Of a stretch of 38,759 nucleotides of DNA, positions 26,570 through 34,112 are shown piece after piece (position 1 is the first letter of the stretch; each line of letters starts with the position of its first letter). This stretch comes from Pseudonocardia autotrophica (GTDB lineage Bacteria; Actinomycetota; Actinomycetes; Mycobacteriales; Pseudonocardiaceae). Under the pieces are notes generated by a model that ran no database searches, had not been told where the DNA came from, and saw only the letters and a program-made list of their open reading frames with translations. Location: assembly GCF_000717175.1 (NCBI RefSeq), contig NZ_JNYD01000043.1:1-38759 (forward strand), written 5' to 3'. Both the position numbers and the translations under genes were made by a program.

Positions 26570-26956
26570 CCGAGATGGACCACGGTGGTGTCGGTGTCGC
26601 GCTGGTCCTGCCGGGCCAGCACCCCCTCGGCGTCGCTGCCCACCGGTTTGGCGGCGCCTTCGAGCATCAGGCCGGAAGTTCTCGACCACGACATCGGCTT
26701 CCAGCGCCGAGGTCCGCGCAACCGCCTGATCGAACGATCGTCCAGGTCGAGGAGATCGAGGCCTTGTTTGCGGTTGGCGGCCTGGAAGTACGTGGCCTGG
26801 CCTGCGTCGTCGTACGGCGGGCCCAGGCGCGGGTGTCGACACCGCGACCAGGACTCTCGACCCTCGCCCCTGTCGCTCCCAGGTCGGCCGAGACCATTGG
26901 GGCGAACGGACCCGCGAACACCCGGGAGAAGCGAGGATCTTGAGCCCATTGAGCAC
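26570..26956 (-). pseudogene. CaiB/BaiF-type CoA-transferase N-terminal remnant
   Basis: On the reverse strand, frames must be switched several times to recover the family III CoA-transferase start: MLNGLKILA, RVFAGPFAPMVSADLGATGA then RVESPGRGVDTRAW, GPPYDDAGQATYFQAANR, LDLLDLDD, and EADVVVENFRPDA. These match in order the first 110 residues of CaiB-like proteins. The remaining two thirds are not present. It sits among transposase remnants. Confidence 0.65.
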
Positions 26957-27194
26957 GAGATGCGTCTGCCACAGACACCTCGCTACTGGAATGCTTTATA
27001 AGAAGCTGGCGCTCCCGTCGACGACGTCGTCGGAGGCGCCCCTCTGCACCGTGCCCCCAGCGCGGCTGACGAGTTTGCGGCGCATCTCCCGAGCGAACGG
27101 AGCAGGTGAAGCGCCCGTGGCGTCGCACCGGCGCAGGGGGGTGGCGACGCACTCGATGACCCTCGACGACAAGGCGGTTCGTCGTGGAGGGGGT

Positions 27195-27236
27195 TGACCA
27201 CGCGCCTGCACGCCGGGCTACTATAGAAACGAATCA
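27195..27236 (+). promoter_or_regulatory. Promoter with TAGAAACG operator before the ribokinase operon
   Basis: TTGACC at 27,195-27,200 and TACTAT at 27,220-27,225 form a sigma-70-like pair with 19-bp spacing. TAGAAACGAATC (27,225-27,236) overlaps the end of the -10 element, placed for repression by the LacI protein encoded in the operon. The first gene starts at 27,345. Confidence 0.6.
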
Positions 27237-27344
27237 AGCACCTTCGGGGCGCCCACCTACTCGTCCTACTCGTCAGCAGCGAGGAGCTGGCGGCGCGCTC
27301 TCCCGCGGGTCCCCGAGGCCCTCGACATGGAAGGGGGAGGCATC

Positions 27345-27635
27345 GTGACGGAGTATGACCCCGGCGCCCCCAACGCACGCCGATTTCCGCGGGTGATCGC
27401 GCCCGACGAGATCGACAAGATGCCGCGGCTGACGTTCGACACCGGCATCACCTCGAACATCTTCCTGTCTCGTGAGCGGGACGGCGCACGGTACTTCCGA
27501 CACGGCTACTGCTACGGCGAGCCGGACGAGCTCGTCTCGGACAAGATTATCGGCTGGGACATGCGCGAGATCAACGTGATCGCCATGCCGGAGGCGCGCG
27601 TGCTGCCGGCCCGTGTCGGGGACCGGGTCCTGTGA
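27345..27635 (+). CDS. Hypothetical protein, 96 residues
   Basis: GTG start at 27,345 after GGGGGAGG; an ATG at 27,327 has no ribosome binding site. The product is soluble and acidic, with FPRVIAPDEIDKMPRLTFDT, ITSNIFLSRERDGARYFRHG, YCYGEPDELVSDKIIGWDMR and EINVIAMPEARVLPARVGDR. No family is recognised. The regular beta-type pattern ending in VGDRVL may be a small beta-barrel or cupin-like fold (weak inference). Its stop overlaps the GTG of the GATase1-like gene, so the two are coupled. It is the first gene after the TAGAAACG promoter. Confidence 0.7.
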   Translation: MTEYDPGAPNARRFPRVIAPDEIDKMPRLTFDTGITSNIFLSRERDGARYFRHGYCYGEPDELVSDKIIGWDMREINVIAMPEARVLPARVGDRVL

Positions 27636-28405
27636 GCGCGGAGGCGCAGGGACCCCTTCGCGTGCTGTTCGCCGGCGAGTCGTGGATCAAGCACACGATC
27701 CACATGAAGGGCTTCGACCAGTTCCACAACACCGAGTACGAGGAAGGCGCGGGTGAGTTCCTGGCCGCGCTCGACCGCGAAGGCTTCGAGGTCACCTACG
27801 TCCGTGGCCACGAGATCTCGTCGAAGTTCCCCAGGTCGGCGCAGGAGCTGCAGCAGTTCGACGTGGTCGTGCTCTCCGACATCGGTTCGAACTCCTTCCT
27901 GCTGCCCGACGAGACCTTCCTGAGGTCCGAGCGCAGCGCCAACCGGCTCGCGCTGCTGCGTGACTGGACGCGGGCAGGCGGGGGCCTGGTGATGATCAGC
28001 GGCTACATGTCGTTCACCGGGATCGACGGCAAGGCGAGGTTCGGGATGACACCGCTGGCTGACGTGCTGCCGGTGCGGATGCTCGACCACGACGACCGGG
28101 TCGAGGAGTCCGAGGGCGTCAAGGCGGAGTTCGACGCACCCGCCCACGCGGTTCTGGGCGGCACCCCGGCGGAGTGGCCGCCGCTGCTCGGCTACAACCG
28201 GGTCACCGCGAAGCCGGATGCGACGACGATCGCGCGAGCCGGAGATGACCCGCTACTGGTGGTGGGCTCAGCCGGCGAGGGCCGCTCCGTCGCGTTCACC
28301 TCGGACCTCGCGCCTCACTGGGCTCCGCCCGAGTTCGTGGGATGGTCCCACTATCAGAAGCTGTGGGCGTCCATCCTGACCTGGGCGGCTGGCGCCCGGA
28401 CCTAG
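27632..28405 (+). CDS. GATase1-like (putative glutamine amidotransferase / ThuA-like) protein
   Basis: 257 residues from GTG 27,632. PLRVLFAGESWIKHTIHMKG opens a class I glutamine amidotransferase-like fold, with FDVVVLSDIGSNSFLLPDE and GGGLVMISGYMSFTGIDGKA following. The usual catalytic GxCxG elbow is replaced by MISGYMSF, so classical glutaminase activity is unlikely. It ends VAFTSDLAPHWAPPEFVGWS, typical of the PF07090 group, whose members are often linked to sugar or nucleoside use. It is coupled to the 96-residue gene before it; the LacI gene starts 12 bp after it. Confidence 0.8.
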   Translation: MSAEAQGPLRVLFAGESWIKHTIHMKGFDQFHNTEYEEGAGEFLAALDREGFEVTYVRGHEISSKFPRSAQELQQFDVVVLSDIGSNSFLLPDETFLRSERSANRLALLRDWTRAGGGLVMISGYMSFTGIDGKARFGMTPLADVLPVRMLDHDDRVEESEGVKAEFDAPAHAVLGGTPAEWPPLLGYNRVTAKPDATTIARAGDDPLLVVGSAGEGRSVAFTSDLAPHWAPPEFVGWSHYQKLWASILTWAAGART

Positions 28406-28417
28406 GAGGTCACTGCC

Positions 28418-29446
28418 GTGGTGGCACGCCGTCGGCCGACGATGAAGGACGTCGCCGAGCACGCGAACGTCTCGATCAGCACGGTCAGCTACGTGGTGAA
28501 CGGCAGCGGGCCGGTCGCTCCCGAGCGCCGCAACCGGGTGCTCGACGCGATCCGCCTGCTCGACTACTCGCCCAACGAGTCGGCGAGGAGCCTCAAGCGA
28601 CGTTCGGCGTCGACCGTCGCCATGGTGATCCCCGACCTGACCAACCAGTTCTTCGCCATGGTGGCCGAGGGAGTGCAGCGAGCGGCCTCGGCCGTCGACG
28701 TCCTGGTCGTGCTGGTCGTCCCGGACGCCACGGAAGTCCCGGAGGAGAACTACGCCAAGCTGCTGCGCAGCCAGCGGGTCGACGGCGTGATCTACCTGTC
28801 CGGGACCGGGAGCATGCCGGCGGCCATCTACGACCTCGCTCGTTCCGGGCCGGTGGTCCTGGTGGACGAGCAGATCCCGGGCCGGGACCTGCCCGCGATC
28901 GTGTGCGACTCCCGTCGAGGCGCACGGGAGGTCGCCGCCCACGTCCTCGCGCAAGGGCACCGCAAGCTCGCGGTGATCGGTGGGCCGCCGGCGCTGTGGA
29001 CCGCCCAGCAGCGGCTCGCGGGATATCGAGAGGCGTTCGCCGGGGCCGGCATCGACCCCGACGAGGTTCCCGTCTACGCCGGCGACTATCGGCAGGAGTC
29101 CGGATTCACCGCGGCCACGCGGATTCTGTCGGGGCCGGCCGACAAGCGTCCGACCGCCCTGATCTGCGCCAACGACCTCATGGCGATCGGGGCGACCGAG
29201 TGCCTGAAGGCGAACGGACTGAGCGTGCCGGAGGACATGAGCATCGTCGGCTTCGACGACCAACCGATATCCAGCCTGCTGACCCCTCGGCTCACCAGTG
29301 TCCGCCAGCCGGCACACGACATGGGCTTCAGGGCAGCGAAGGTGCTGTTCGACCTGCTCGAGGGCAAGGACGGCCACGTCGCCGACCAGCTGCCCGCCAT
29401 CGTGCAGATCCGCGACAGCGTCTGCCCACCGAGGGAGGACTCGTGA
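28418..29446 (+). CDS. LacI-family transcriptional regulator
   Basis: 342 residues from GTG 28,418, with AGGAGG 8 nt upstream. The N-terminal HTH PTMKDVAEHANVSISTVSYV followed by the hinge helix SPNESARSLKRRSASTVAMV is typical. A periplasmic-binding-like ligand domain follows (VAMVIPDLTNQFFAMVAEG, AVIGGPPALWTAQQRLAGYR, SIVGFDDQPISSLLTPRLTS). The ligand is probably a ribose- or nucleoside-related sugar, judged from the ribokinase gene that overlaps its stop. The five TAGAAACG sites, one within a palindromic GAAACGTTTC, are its likely targets, including its own operon promoter. Confidence 0.92.
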   Translation: MVARRRPTMKDVAEHANVSISTVSYVVNGSGPVAPERRNRVLDAIRLLDYSPNESARSLKRRSASTVAMVIPDLTNQFFAMVAEGVQRAASAVDVLVVLVVPDATEVPEENYAKLLRSQRVDGVIYLSGTGSMPAAIYDLARSGPVVLVDEQIPGRDLPAIVCDSRRGAREVAAHVLAQGHRKLAVIGGPPALWTAQQRLAGYREAFAGAGIDPDEVPVYAGDYRQESGFTAATRILSGPADKRPTALICANDLMAIGATECLKANGLSVPEDMSIVGFDDQPISSLLTPRLTSVRQPAHDMGFRAAKVLFDLLEGKDGHVADQLPAIVQIRDSVCPPREDS

Positions 29447-30426
29447 GCGGCACCGACGTCGTGGTGATCGGCGCGGTCAACGTCGATCTGGTCGTGGCGG
29501 CACCACGACTCCCAGGACCAGGCGAGACCGTGGTCGGCCCAGGTGTCCAGCGGCATGGGGGCGGTAAGGGCGCCAACGCCGCTGTGGCGGCCGCCCGGGC
29601 CGGCGGCCGGGTGTACTACGTCGGAGCAGTGGGCAACGACGACCTGGGCCTCGCGGCGCTACGGGAACTGCAGGACGACCACGTCGACGTCACCCACGTC
29701 GCGATCGTCGACGGCGCTCCGACCGGAGCGGCGCTGATCGTGGTCAACGACGCCGGCGAGAACCAGATCGCGGTCGGCGCCGGGGCCAACAACGAAGTCA
29801 CCGCTGCTCACGTGCACGACGCCCTCGGCCAGCGGTTGGCCACGGCAGGCATCGTGCTGGTCAGCACGGAGATCCCCGCCGAGGCGGTCGCCGCCGCGAC
29901 GAGAGCGGCTCACACCGCCGGCGTGCGCTGCATCCTGAACCCGGCACCGGTCATTGCCAACCTGGCCGATCTGCTCAAGCTCGGCCCCCTGATCACACCC
30001 AACGCTGGCGAGCTACTGGATCTCGCCGAGGCCGCCGGCGTCGATTACACCGCTCATGCCGAGGAGGCAGAGCAGGCTCCACGGGCCGCGCGGCCGAGCT
30101 TCGCCACCGTCCTCGGCTGCGGCAAGGCGATGGCCGAGCTGACCGGGTCGGAGGTGGTGGTGACCCTCGGCGGGGACGGAGTCCTCGTGGTCGGCCCCGA
30201 TGGGAAGACGGAGCACCTGTTACCCCATCACGTGATCGTCCGGGACACCACCGGCGCCGGCGACACCTTCAACGGCGTCCTCGCGACGGGCCTCGCCCGC
30301 GGCCAGGCCCTTCCCGAGGCCGCACAGTGGGCCAATGCCGCCGCAGCGATGTCCGTCCGGGGTCAAGGGGCTCGCGGAGGTATGCCCGCGGCGCGGGAGG
30401 TCGAGGCGTTCCTGACGTCCGGCTGA
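29443..30426 (+). CDS. rbsK: Ribokinase (PfkB family)
   Basis: 327 residues from GTG 29,443, overlapping the LacI stop. PfkB motifs are present: VVIGAVNVDLVVAAPRLPGP, GGKGANAAVAAARAGG, and the catalytic TTGAGDTFNGVLATG near the end with Asp as base. There is a low-complexity insert (HAEEAEQAPRAARPSF) near residue 205, which makes it about 20 residues longer than E. coli RbsK. It phosphorylates ribose to ribose-5-phosphate, the precursor of PRPP that NAMPT and PRPP synthetase pathways need. It would use ribose released by the nucleoside hydrolase (inference). Confidence 0.9.
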   Translation: MSGTDVVVIGAVNVDLVVAAPRLPGPGETVVGPGVQRHGGGKGANAAVAAARAGGRVYYVGAVGNDDLGLAALRELQDDHVDVTHVAIVDGAPTGAALIVVNDAGENQIAVGAGANNEVTAAHVHDALGQRLATAGIVLVSTEIPAEAVAAATRAAHTAGVRCILNPAPVIANLADLLKLGPLITPNAGELLDLAEAAGVDYTAHAEEAEQAPRAARPSFATVLGCGKAMAELTGSEVVVTLGGDGVLVVGPDGKTEHLLPHHVIVRDTTGAGDTFNGVLATGLARGQALPEAAQWANAAAAMSVRGQGARGGMPAAREVEAFLTSG

Positions 30427-30477
30427 CCGCTCCTCCTGTCCACTGCTGGTGACACGTGCGCACACATCGCTGTCATC

Positions 30478-30492
30478 TAGAAACGATTGCAT
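30478..30492 (+). promoter_or_regulatory. TAGAAACG operator-like site after ribokinase
   Basis: TAGAAACGATTGCAT lies in the 458-bp gap between ribokinase and NAMPT, 52 bp after the ribokinase stop. No clear promoter accompanies it. It may be an auxiliary operator for looping with 30,711 (233 bp away). The rest of the gap, 30,500-30,690, holds nothing recognisable. Confidence 0.5.
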
Positions 30493-30697
30493 ACACGGTG
30501 AGGCTGTGACGGCGCGGCGCCGAGGCCTGTTTCCCGGCCATGCCTCAGGCGCTCGAGGATGCCCCCGCCAGACGGAAGGCGTAAACAGCGCGAACAGGGC
30601 AGAGGGCTCCGACGCGGCGCGGTGTCGACGGTCCGGCCACAGATGGCCGGCGTGCACACTCGTGCGCCGAACGGTGCACGATCTGGGCCGAGCTGAG

Positions 30698-30725
30698 TTG
30701 ACGGTCACAGTAGAAACGTTAAAAT
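30698..30725 (+). promoter_or_regulatory. Sigma-70 promoter with embedded TAGAAACG operator before NAMPT
   Basis: TTGACG (30,698-30,703) and TAAAAT (30,720-30,725) are near-consensus -35 and -10 boxes with 16-bp spacing. The spacer contains TAGAAACGTT at 30,711-30,720, identical to the site at 25,782. A repressor bound here would block RNA polymerase. The leader to the NAMPT start is about 155 nt. Confidence 0.75.
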
Positions 30726-30853
30726 CACGTTGCTGGTAAGGCCGACCCCTGGTGGCCGCCAGGCGGATGCGCAAGGGTGCATGTCCGCGTAGAACCTCGG
30801 TTCCACGCTCCCCCGTGCCCGCCGAGCCAACTCCGGCAAGCGCGGCCAGTCGG

Positions 30854-30865
30854 TAGAAACGACTC
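30854..30865 (+). promoter_or_regulatory. TAGAAACG operator-like site in the NAMPT leader
   Basis: TAGAAACGACTC lies 19 bp before the NAMPT start codon, within the 5' leader, and is about 143 bp downstream of the promoter site. It could act as a roadblock or looping partner. Confidence 0.5.
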
Positions 30866-30884
30866 TCGGAAGGTGAACGATCCG

Positions 30885-32345
30885 ATGGGCTACCTCGACA
30901 ACCTGATCATCAACACCGACAACTACAAGCACTGCCACTACCCGCTCTACCCCCCGGGCACCGAGTACGTCTCGAGCTACATCGAGTCGCGCGGCGGTGA
31001 GTGGCCGGTCGTCCAGTTCGTCGGCCTTCAGGCCTTCCTGCGCGAATACCTGATGCGCCCGATCAGCCTCGAGGACATCGACGAGGCCGAGTTCGTCGTC
31101 CGCGAGCAGGGGATGCACTTCAACCGCGAGAACTGGCTGGGCATCCTCAACGACCACGGCGGCTACCTGCCCGTCGAGATCGAGGCCGTTCCCGAGGGCA
31201 CCGTGCTCCCGGCACGGAACGTGCTCGTGCAGGTGATCAACACCGACCCGAAGTACTTCTGGGCCACCAGCTTCTTCGAGACCGCGCTGCTGCGCGCGGT
31301 CTGGTACCCGAGCACCATCGGCACGGTCAGCTGGCTGTCCAAGATGGTGATCAGGGAGGCGCTCGCGCGGACCTCGGACAACCCGCAGCTGATCCGCAAC
31401 ATCCTGCACGACTACGGCGCCCGCGGCGTCAGCTCGCAGCAGTCCGCGGCGCTGGGCGGTCTGGCGCACCTGGTCAACTTCGACCAGTCCGACACGGTGC
31501 CGGGCATCCTCGCCGCGAAGCGGTTCTACAACGCCGGCAAGGTCTCCAACTCCGGCCCGAACTCCGAGCACGCCGGGTTCTGCGCCTGGGGCCGCGAGCA
31601 CGAGGTCGACGCCCTGCGCAACATGCTCGACGTGTACGCCTCCAACGGCGTCGCGCTGCTGCTCACCGACACCTACGACCACGAGAACTGCGTCAAGAAG
31701 ATCATCGGGATCGAGCTCAAGGAGCAGATCCAGAACTTCCCCGGCCTCGTGGGCATCCGCCCCGACTCGGGCGACATCGTCCAGGTCACCGCCGACACCA
31801 CCGAGTGGCTCATGGACGCCTTCGGCTACGAGGTCAACTCGAAGGGCTTCAAGGTCCTGCCCCCGTTCATCCGGGTCGTGCAGGGCGACGGCGTGAACTT
31901 CCACAGCCTCCCGCAGGTCTACATGGAGCTCGAGCGCCGCGGCCTGGCCGCCGACAACGCGGTCTTCGGCATGGGCGGTGGCCTGCTGCAGCACTGGAAC
32001 CGCGACACCATGAACTTCGGCCAGAAGGCGTCCGCGGTGTGCGTGAACGGGGAGTGGCGCGACATCGCCAAGTCGCCGACGGGCGCGGCGTTCAAGGTGT
32101 CGAAGAAGGGCCGGCTCGCCCTCAAGCACGAGAACGGTGTGTACACCACCGTGCCCAAGGGTTCGATCCCGGAGTCGGAGAACGTGCTGCAGCCGGTGTT
32201 CCGTAACGGCAAGCTGCTCAAGAAGTGGGACTTCACCGAGCTGATCGCCCACGCCGAGCGCGAGGTCCCGGAGTCCTACTACATCGAGCACGTCGGGCAG
32301 ATGCGCACCGTGTCCGACGAGACAGCCGTCACCGCCCGGCCCTGA
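30885..32345 (+). CDS. nadV: Nicotinamide phosphoribosyltransferase
   Basis: 486 residues from ATG 30,885, with GGAAGG 11 nt upstream. It aligns with human NAMPT at key points: SDTVPG (Asp203, nicotinamide-side residue), NSEHAGFCAWG (His229, the phosphorylated histidine), GIRPDSGD (Arg292), VIQGDG-like VVQGDGVNFHSL and FGMGGGLLQ for PRPP binding. It makes NMN from nicotinamide and PRPP, the one-step non-deamidating route to NAD. It is expressed from a promoter with an embedded TAGAAACG site, and is flanked by ribokinase upstream and HAD, prs-fragment and LOG genes downstream. The gene is followed by two strong hairpins. Confidence 0.95.
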   Translation: MGYLDNLIINTDNYKHCHYPLYPPGTEYVSSYIESRGGEWPVVQFVGLQAFLREYLMRPISLEDIDEAEFVVREQGMHFNRENWLGILNDHGGYLPVEIEAVPEGTVLPARNVLVQVINTDPKYFWATSFFETALLRAVWYPSTIGTVSWLSKMVIREALARTSDNPQLIRNILHDYGARGVSSQQSAALGGLAHLVNFDQSDTVPGILAAKRFYNAGKVSNSGPNSEHAGFCAWGREHEVDALRNMLDVYASNGVALLLTDTYDHENCVKKIIGIELKEQIQNFPGLVGIRPDSGDIVQVTADTTEWLMDAFGYEVNSKGFKVLPPFIRVVQGDGVNFHSLPQVYMELERRGLAADNAVFGMGGGLLQHWNRDTMNFGQKASAVCVNGEWRDIAKSPTGAAFKVSKKGRLALKHENGVYTTVPKGSIPESENVLQPVFRNGKLLKKWDFTELIAHAEREVPESYYIEHVGQMRTVSDETAVTARP

Positions 32346-32354
32346 CCAAGACCC

Positions 32355-32378
32355 CCTGCGGTGGCGAACCACCGCAGG
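32355..32378 (+). terminator. Hairpin 1 after NAMPT
   Basis: A perfect 10-bp stem, CCTGCGGTGG with CCACCGCAGG, has the tetraloop CGAA. It begins 10 bp after the NAMPT stop and is the first of two tandem hairpins. Confidence 0.6.
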
Positions 32379-32382
32379 TCAC

Positions 32383-32420
32383 GGTGTCGTCGTGGCCTAC
32401 CCCCGGGCCACGACGACACC
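32383..32420 (+). terminator. Hairpin 2 after NAMPT
   Basis: A perfect 15-bp stem, GGTGTCGTCGTGGCC with GGCCACGACGACACC, has an 8-nt loop. It lies 26 bp before the HAD gene start, so it would separate or attenuate HAD expression from NAMPT. Confidence 0.65.
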
Positions 32421-32445
32421 ACCCCGGATAGGAGACCTCGAGCCG

Positions 32446-33105
32446 ATGGCCGACACTCACCTGCACATCTTCGACATGGACGGGACGCTTCTCCGGGGCG
32501 CCGCCTCCGTGGAGCTGGCCAGGCACCTCGGCACGTTCGAGGCCGCCGACCGGATCGAACGTGCGTGGGTTCGCGGCGAGATCAGCGACATCGCCTTCTG
32601 GGAGCAGATGCTTCCGCTGTGGGCCGACGTCAGCGAGGAGGAGATCGACGCCGCGTTCGCCGCGTCGGCTTGGATCGACGGCGTGCGCGAAGTGTTCGCC
32701 GACATCCGCGACCGAGGTGAGTACGTCGCGGTCATCTCGCAGTCGCCGCACTTCTTCGTGCGCCGGTTGGAGGGCTGGGGCGCCCACCGAACCTTCGGCT
32801 CGGACATCGTCCCCGGCCGTCCCAGACATCAGGGTCTGCTGCTGACTCTTCAGCACAAGGTCGACATCACCCTGGGTCTACTCGAGGAGTTCGGGCTCAC
32901 CGAGCAGGAGTGTGTGGCCTACGGCGACTCGACCTCGGACACGCTGCTGTTCGAGCACCTCCCCCACACGGTGGGGGTGAACTGCAGCGCGGCCCTGCGC
33001 GAACGCGCGGCTGTGTGCTTCACCGGGGACGACATCCGCGGCGCGTACGCCCTGGGCCGCCAGCTTCTCGACAGCGCAACGAAGCCCTGCGACTACGCGG
33101 GATGA
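32446..33105 (+). CDS. HAD-family phosphatase (SerB-like, IB class)
   Basis: 219 residues from ATG 32,446 with AGGAG upstream. HAD motifs: HIFDMDGTLLRGAASVELAR (nucleophile DxD), VISQSP (motif II) and AYGDSTSDTLLF (motif IV). The long helical cap between motifs I and II fits the phosphoserine-phosphatase-like subclass. The substrate is uncertain. Next to NAMPT, a nucleotide such as NMN is possible; phosphoserine is the default for the family. It follows two hairpins and precedes the PRPP synthetase fragment. Confidence 0.85.
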   Translation: MADTHLHIFDMDGTLLRGAASVELARHLGTFEAADRIERAWVRGEISDIAFWEQMLPLWADVSEEEIDAAFAASAWIDGVREVFADIRDRGEYVAVISQSPHFFVRRLEGWGAHRTFGSDIVPGRPRHQGLLLTLQHKVDITLGLLEEFGLTEQECVAYGDSTSDTLLFEHLPHTVGVNCSAALRERAAVCFTGDDIRGAYALGRQLLDSATKPCDYAG

Positions 33106-33142
33106 CCGCTGACACCTACGTCGATCCCCCGCCGCCACGAGC

Positions 33143-33275
33143 ATGCGCCCGGGTTACGACAAGCGCCTGATGGTGTTCTCCGGGCGCGCCGACCCCGGCC
33201 TGGCCGCGGCGATCGCCCACCAGCTGGGCGCCGAGCTCGGGCCCGTCACCTTGAAGACCTTCTCCAACCACCAGC
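33143..33275 (+). pseudogene. 5' fragment of ribose-phosphate pyrophosphokinase (PRPP synthetase)
   Basis: The frame from ATG 33,143 reads YDKRLMVFSGRADPGLAAAI then AHQLGAELGPVTLKTFSN, which is the N-terminal strand-helix-strand of PRPP synthetase (typical KxMxxFSGxxxPxLAxxIAxxLG...TFxxGE). After TFSN the match stops, and the remaining about 270 residues, including the PRPP loop, are missing. The unrelated tail continues open to 33,493. PRPP is the co-substrate of NAMPT encoded upstream, so this was once probably part of the same salvage operon. Confidence 0.75.
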
Positions 33276-33486
33276 CGGGAACTGCTTTCACCGCTTTCGG
33301 CAGGGGTTCCGCCACACGGCATCTGGAACAGGGAGCGTGGCCCATCCTGTCGCCAGTTCCGACGCTGCGGCGAGATGTCGACGTCGTATCTGATCTGGAT
33401 GGTGCAGCCGCCCTGGGTGTCGGTAGGCGAACCCGCGTCCTGCACCAGTCATTGCTAGGCGCAAGCGGCATCGAAGGAGCGCGAAG

Positions 33487-34071
33487 ATGGTAGCGATCAA
33501 CAGCCTGTGTGTCTTCTGCGGATCGAACACCGGCAGGGCAAGTGGTTATGTCCACGCCGCACGAGACCTGGGACGCCTCCTCGCGAAGGAGCGCGTCACG
33601 CTCGTGTACGGCGGCGCCAGCGTCGGAACCATGGGCGTGCTCGCAGATGCCGTCCTCGACGCCGGCGGATCAGCGATCGGAGTCATTCCCGAGCACCAGG
33701 TCGGTGAGGAGATCGCCCACACAGGCCTCACCGAGCTGCACGTCGTCGAGTCCATGCACGAACGTAAAGCAAAGATGGTGGAACTTGCAGACGGCTTCGT
33801 CGCGCTACCCGGCGGGTTGGGCACACTCGAGGAGTTCGCCGAGGCTCTGACCTGGTCACAGCTCGGACTGCACACCAAGCCGACGGGCCTACTCAACACA
33901 GCCGGTTACTACCAGAAGTTCCTCGAGTTTCTCGACCACGCCGTAGGTGAGGGATTCGTCCGTCCAGCCGATCGGAGCCTCGTTCTCGACGGAGTCGAGC
34001 CCGAGACGCTACTCGACGCACTTCGTCGTTGGGAGCCACTGGATGGCCAGCGCTGGAAGCCGGTGGAATAG
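33487..34071 (+). CDS. LOG-family nucleotide 5'-monophosphate phosphoribohydrolase
   Basis: 194 residues, ATG 33,487 after GGAGCGCGAAG. It starts NSLCVFCGSNTGRASGYVHA and has the family signature VALPGGLGTLEEFAEALTW (PGGxGTxxE), plus ESMHERKAKMVELAD. LOG proteins hydrolyse the N-glycosidic bond of nucleoside monophosphates (cytokinin ribotides in plants, AMP in bacteria), giving base and ribose-5-phosphate. Older annotation calls them lysine decarboxylases. In this context it could recycle ribose phosphate from nucleotides (inference). It converges with the maleate isomerase gene 41 bp away. Confidence 0.9.
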   Translation: MVAINSLCVFCGSNTGRASGYVHAARDLGRLLAKERVTLVYGGASVGTMGVLADAVLDAGGSAIGVIPEHQVGEEIAHTGLTELHVVESMHERKAKMVELADGFVALPGGLGTLEEFAEALTWSQLGLHTKPTGLLNTAGYYQKFLEFLDHAVGEGFVRPADRSLVLDGVEPETLLDALRRWEPLDGQRWKPVE

Positions 34072-34112
34072 CGAGACCAGAGGCGGCCAGATGCAGGCCT
34101 ACGCCGAGGGCT

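Larger units (their letters stand above)
25484..27224. other. Gene-poor scar region with remnants
   Basis: About 1.7 kb hold no intact gene. A short perfect hairpin (ACCCTCT/AGAGGGT, 25,617-25,633) and the operator-like site at 25,782 lie in the first part. Remnants of two transposases and a CoA-transferase follow. Between 26,970 and 27,200 one minus frame ends FAREMRRKLVSRAGG...SASFL, which looks protein-like but is not recognised. Local base composition is more AT-rich around 25,780-25,800 and 26,040-26,090. Confidence 0.6.

Noticed and set aside
30426..30700. Possible small gene between ribokinase and NAMPT
   Set aside because: The 96-codon open frame has no recognisable domain and overlaps operator sites; the gap reads as control DNA.
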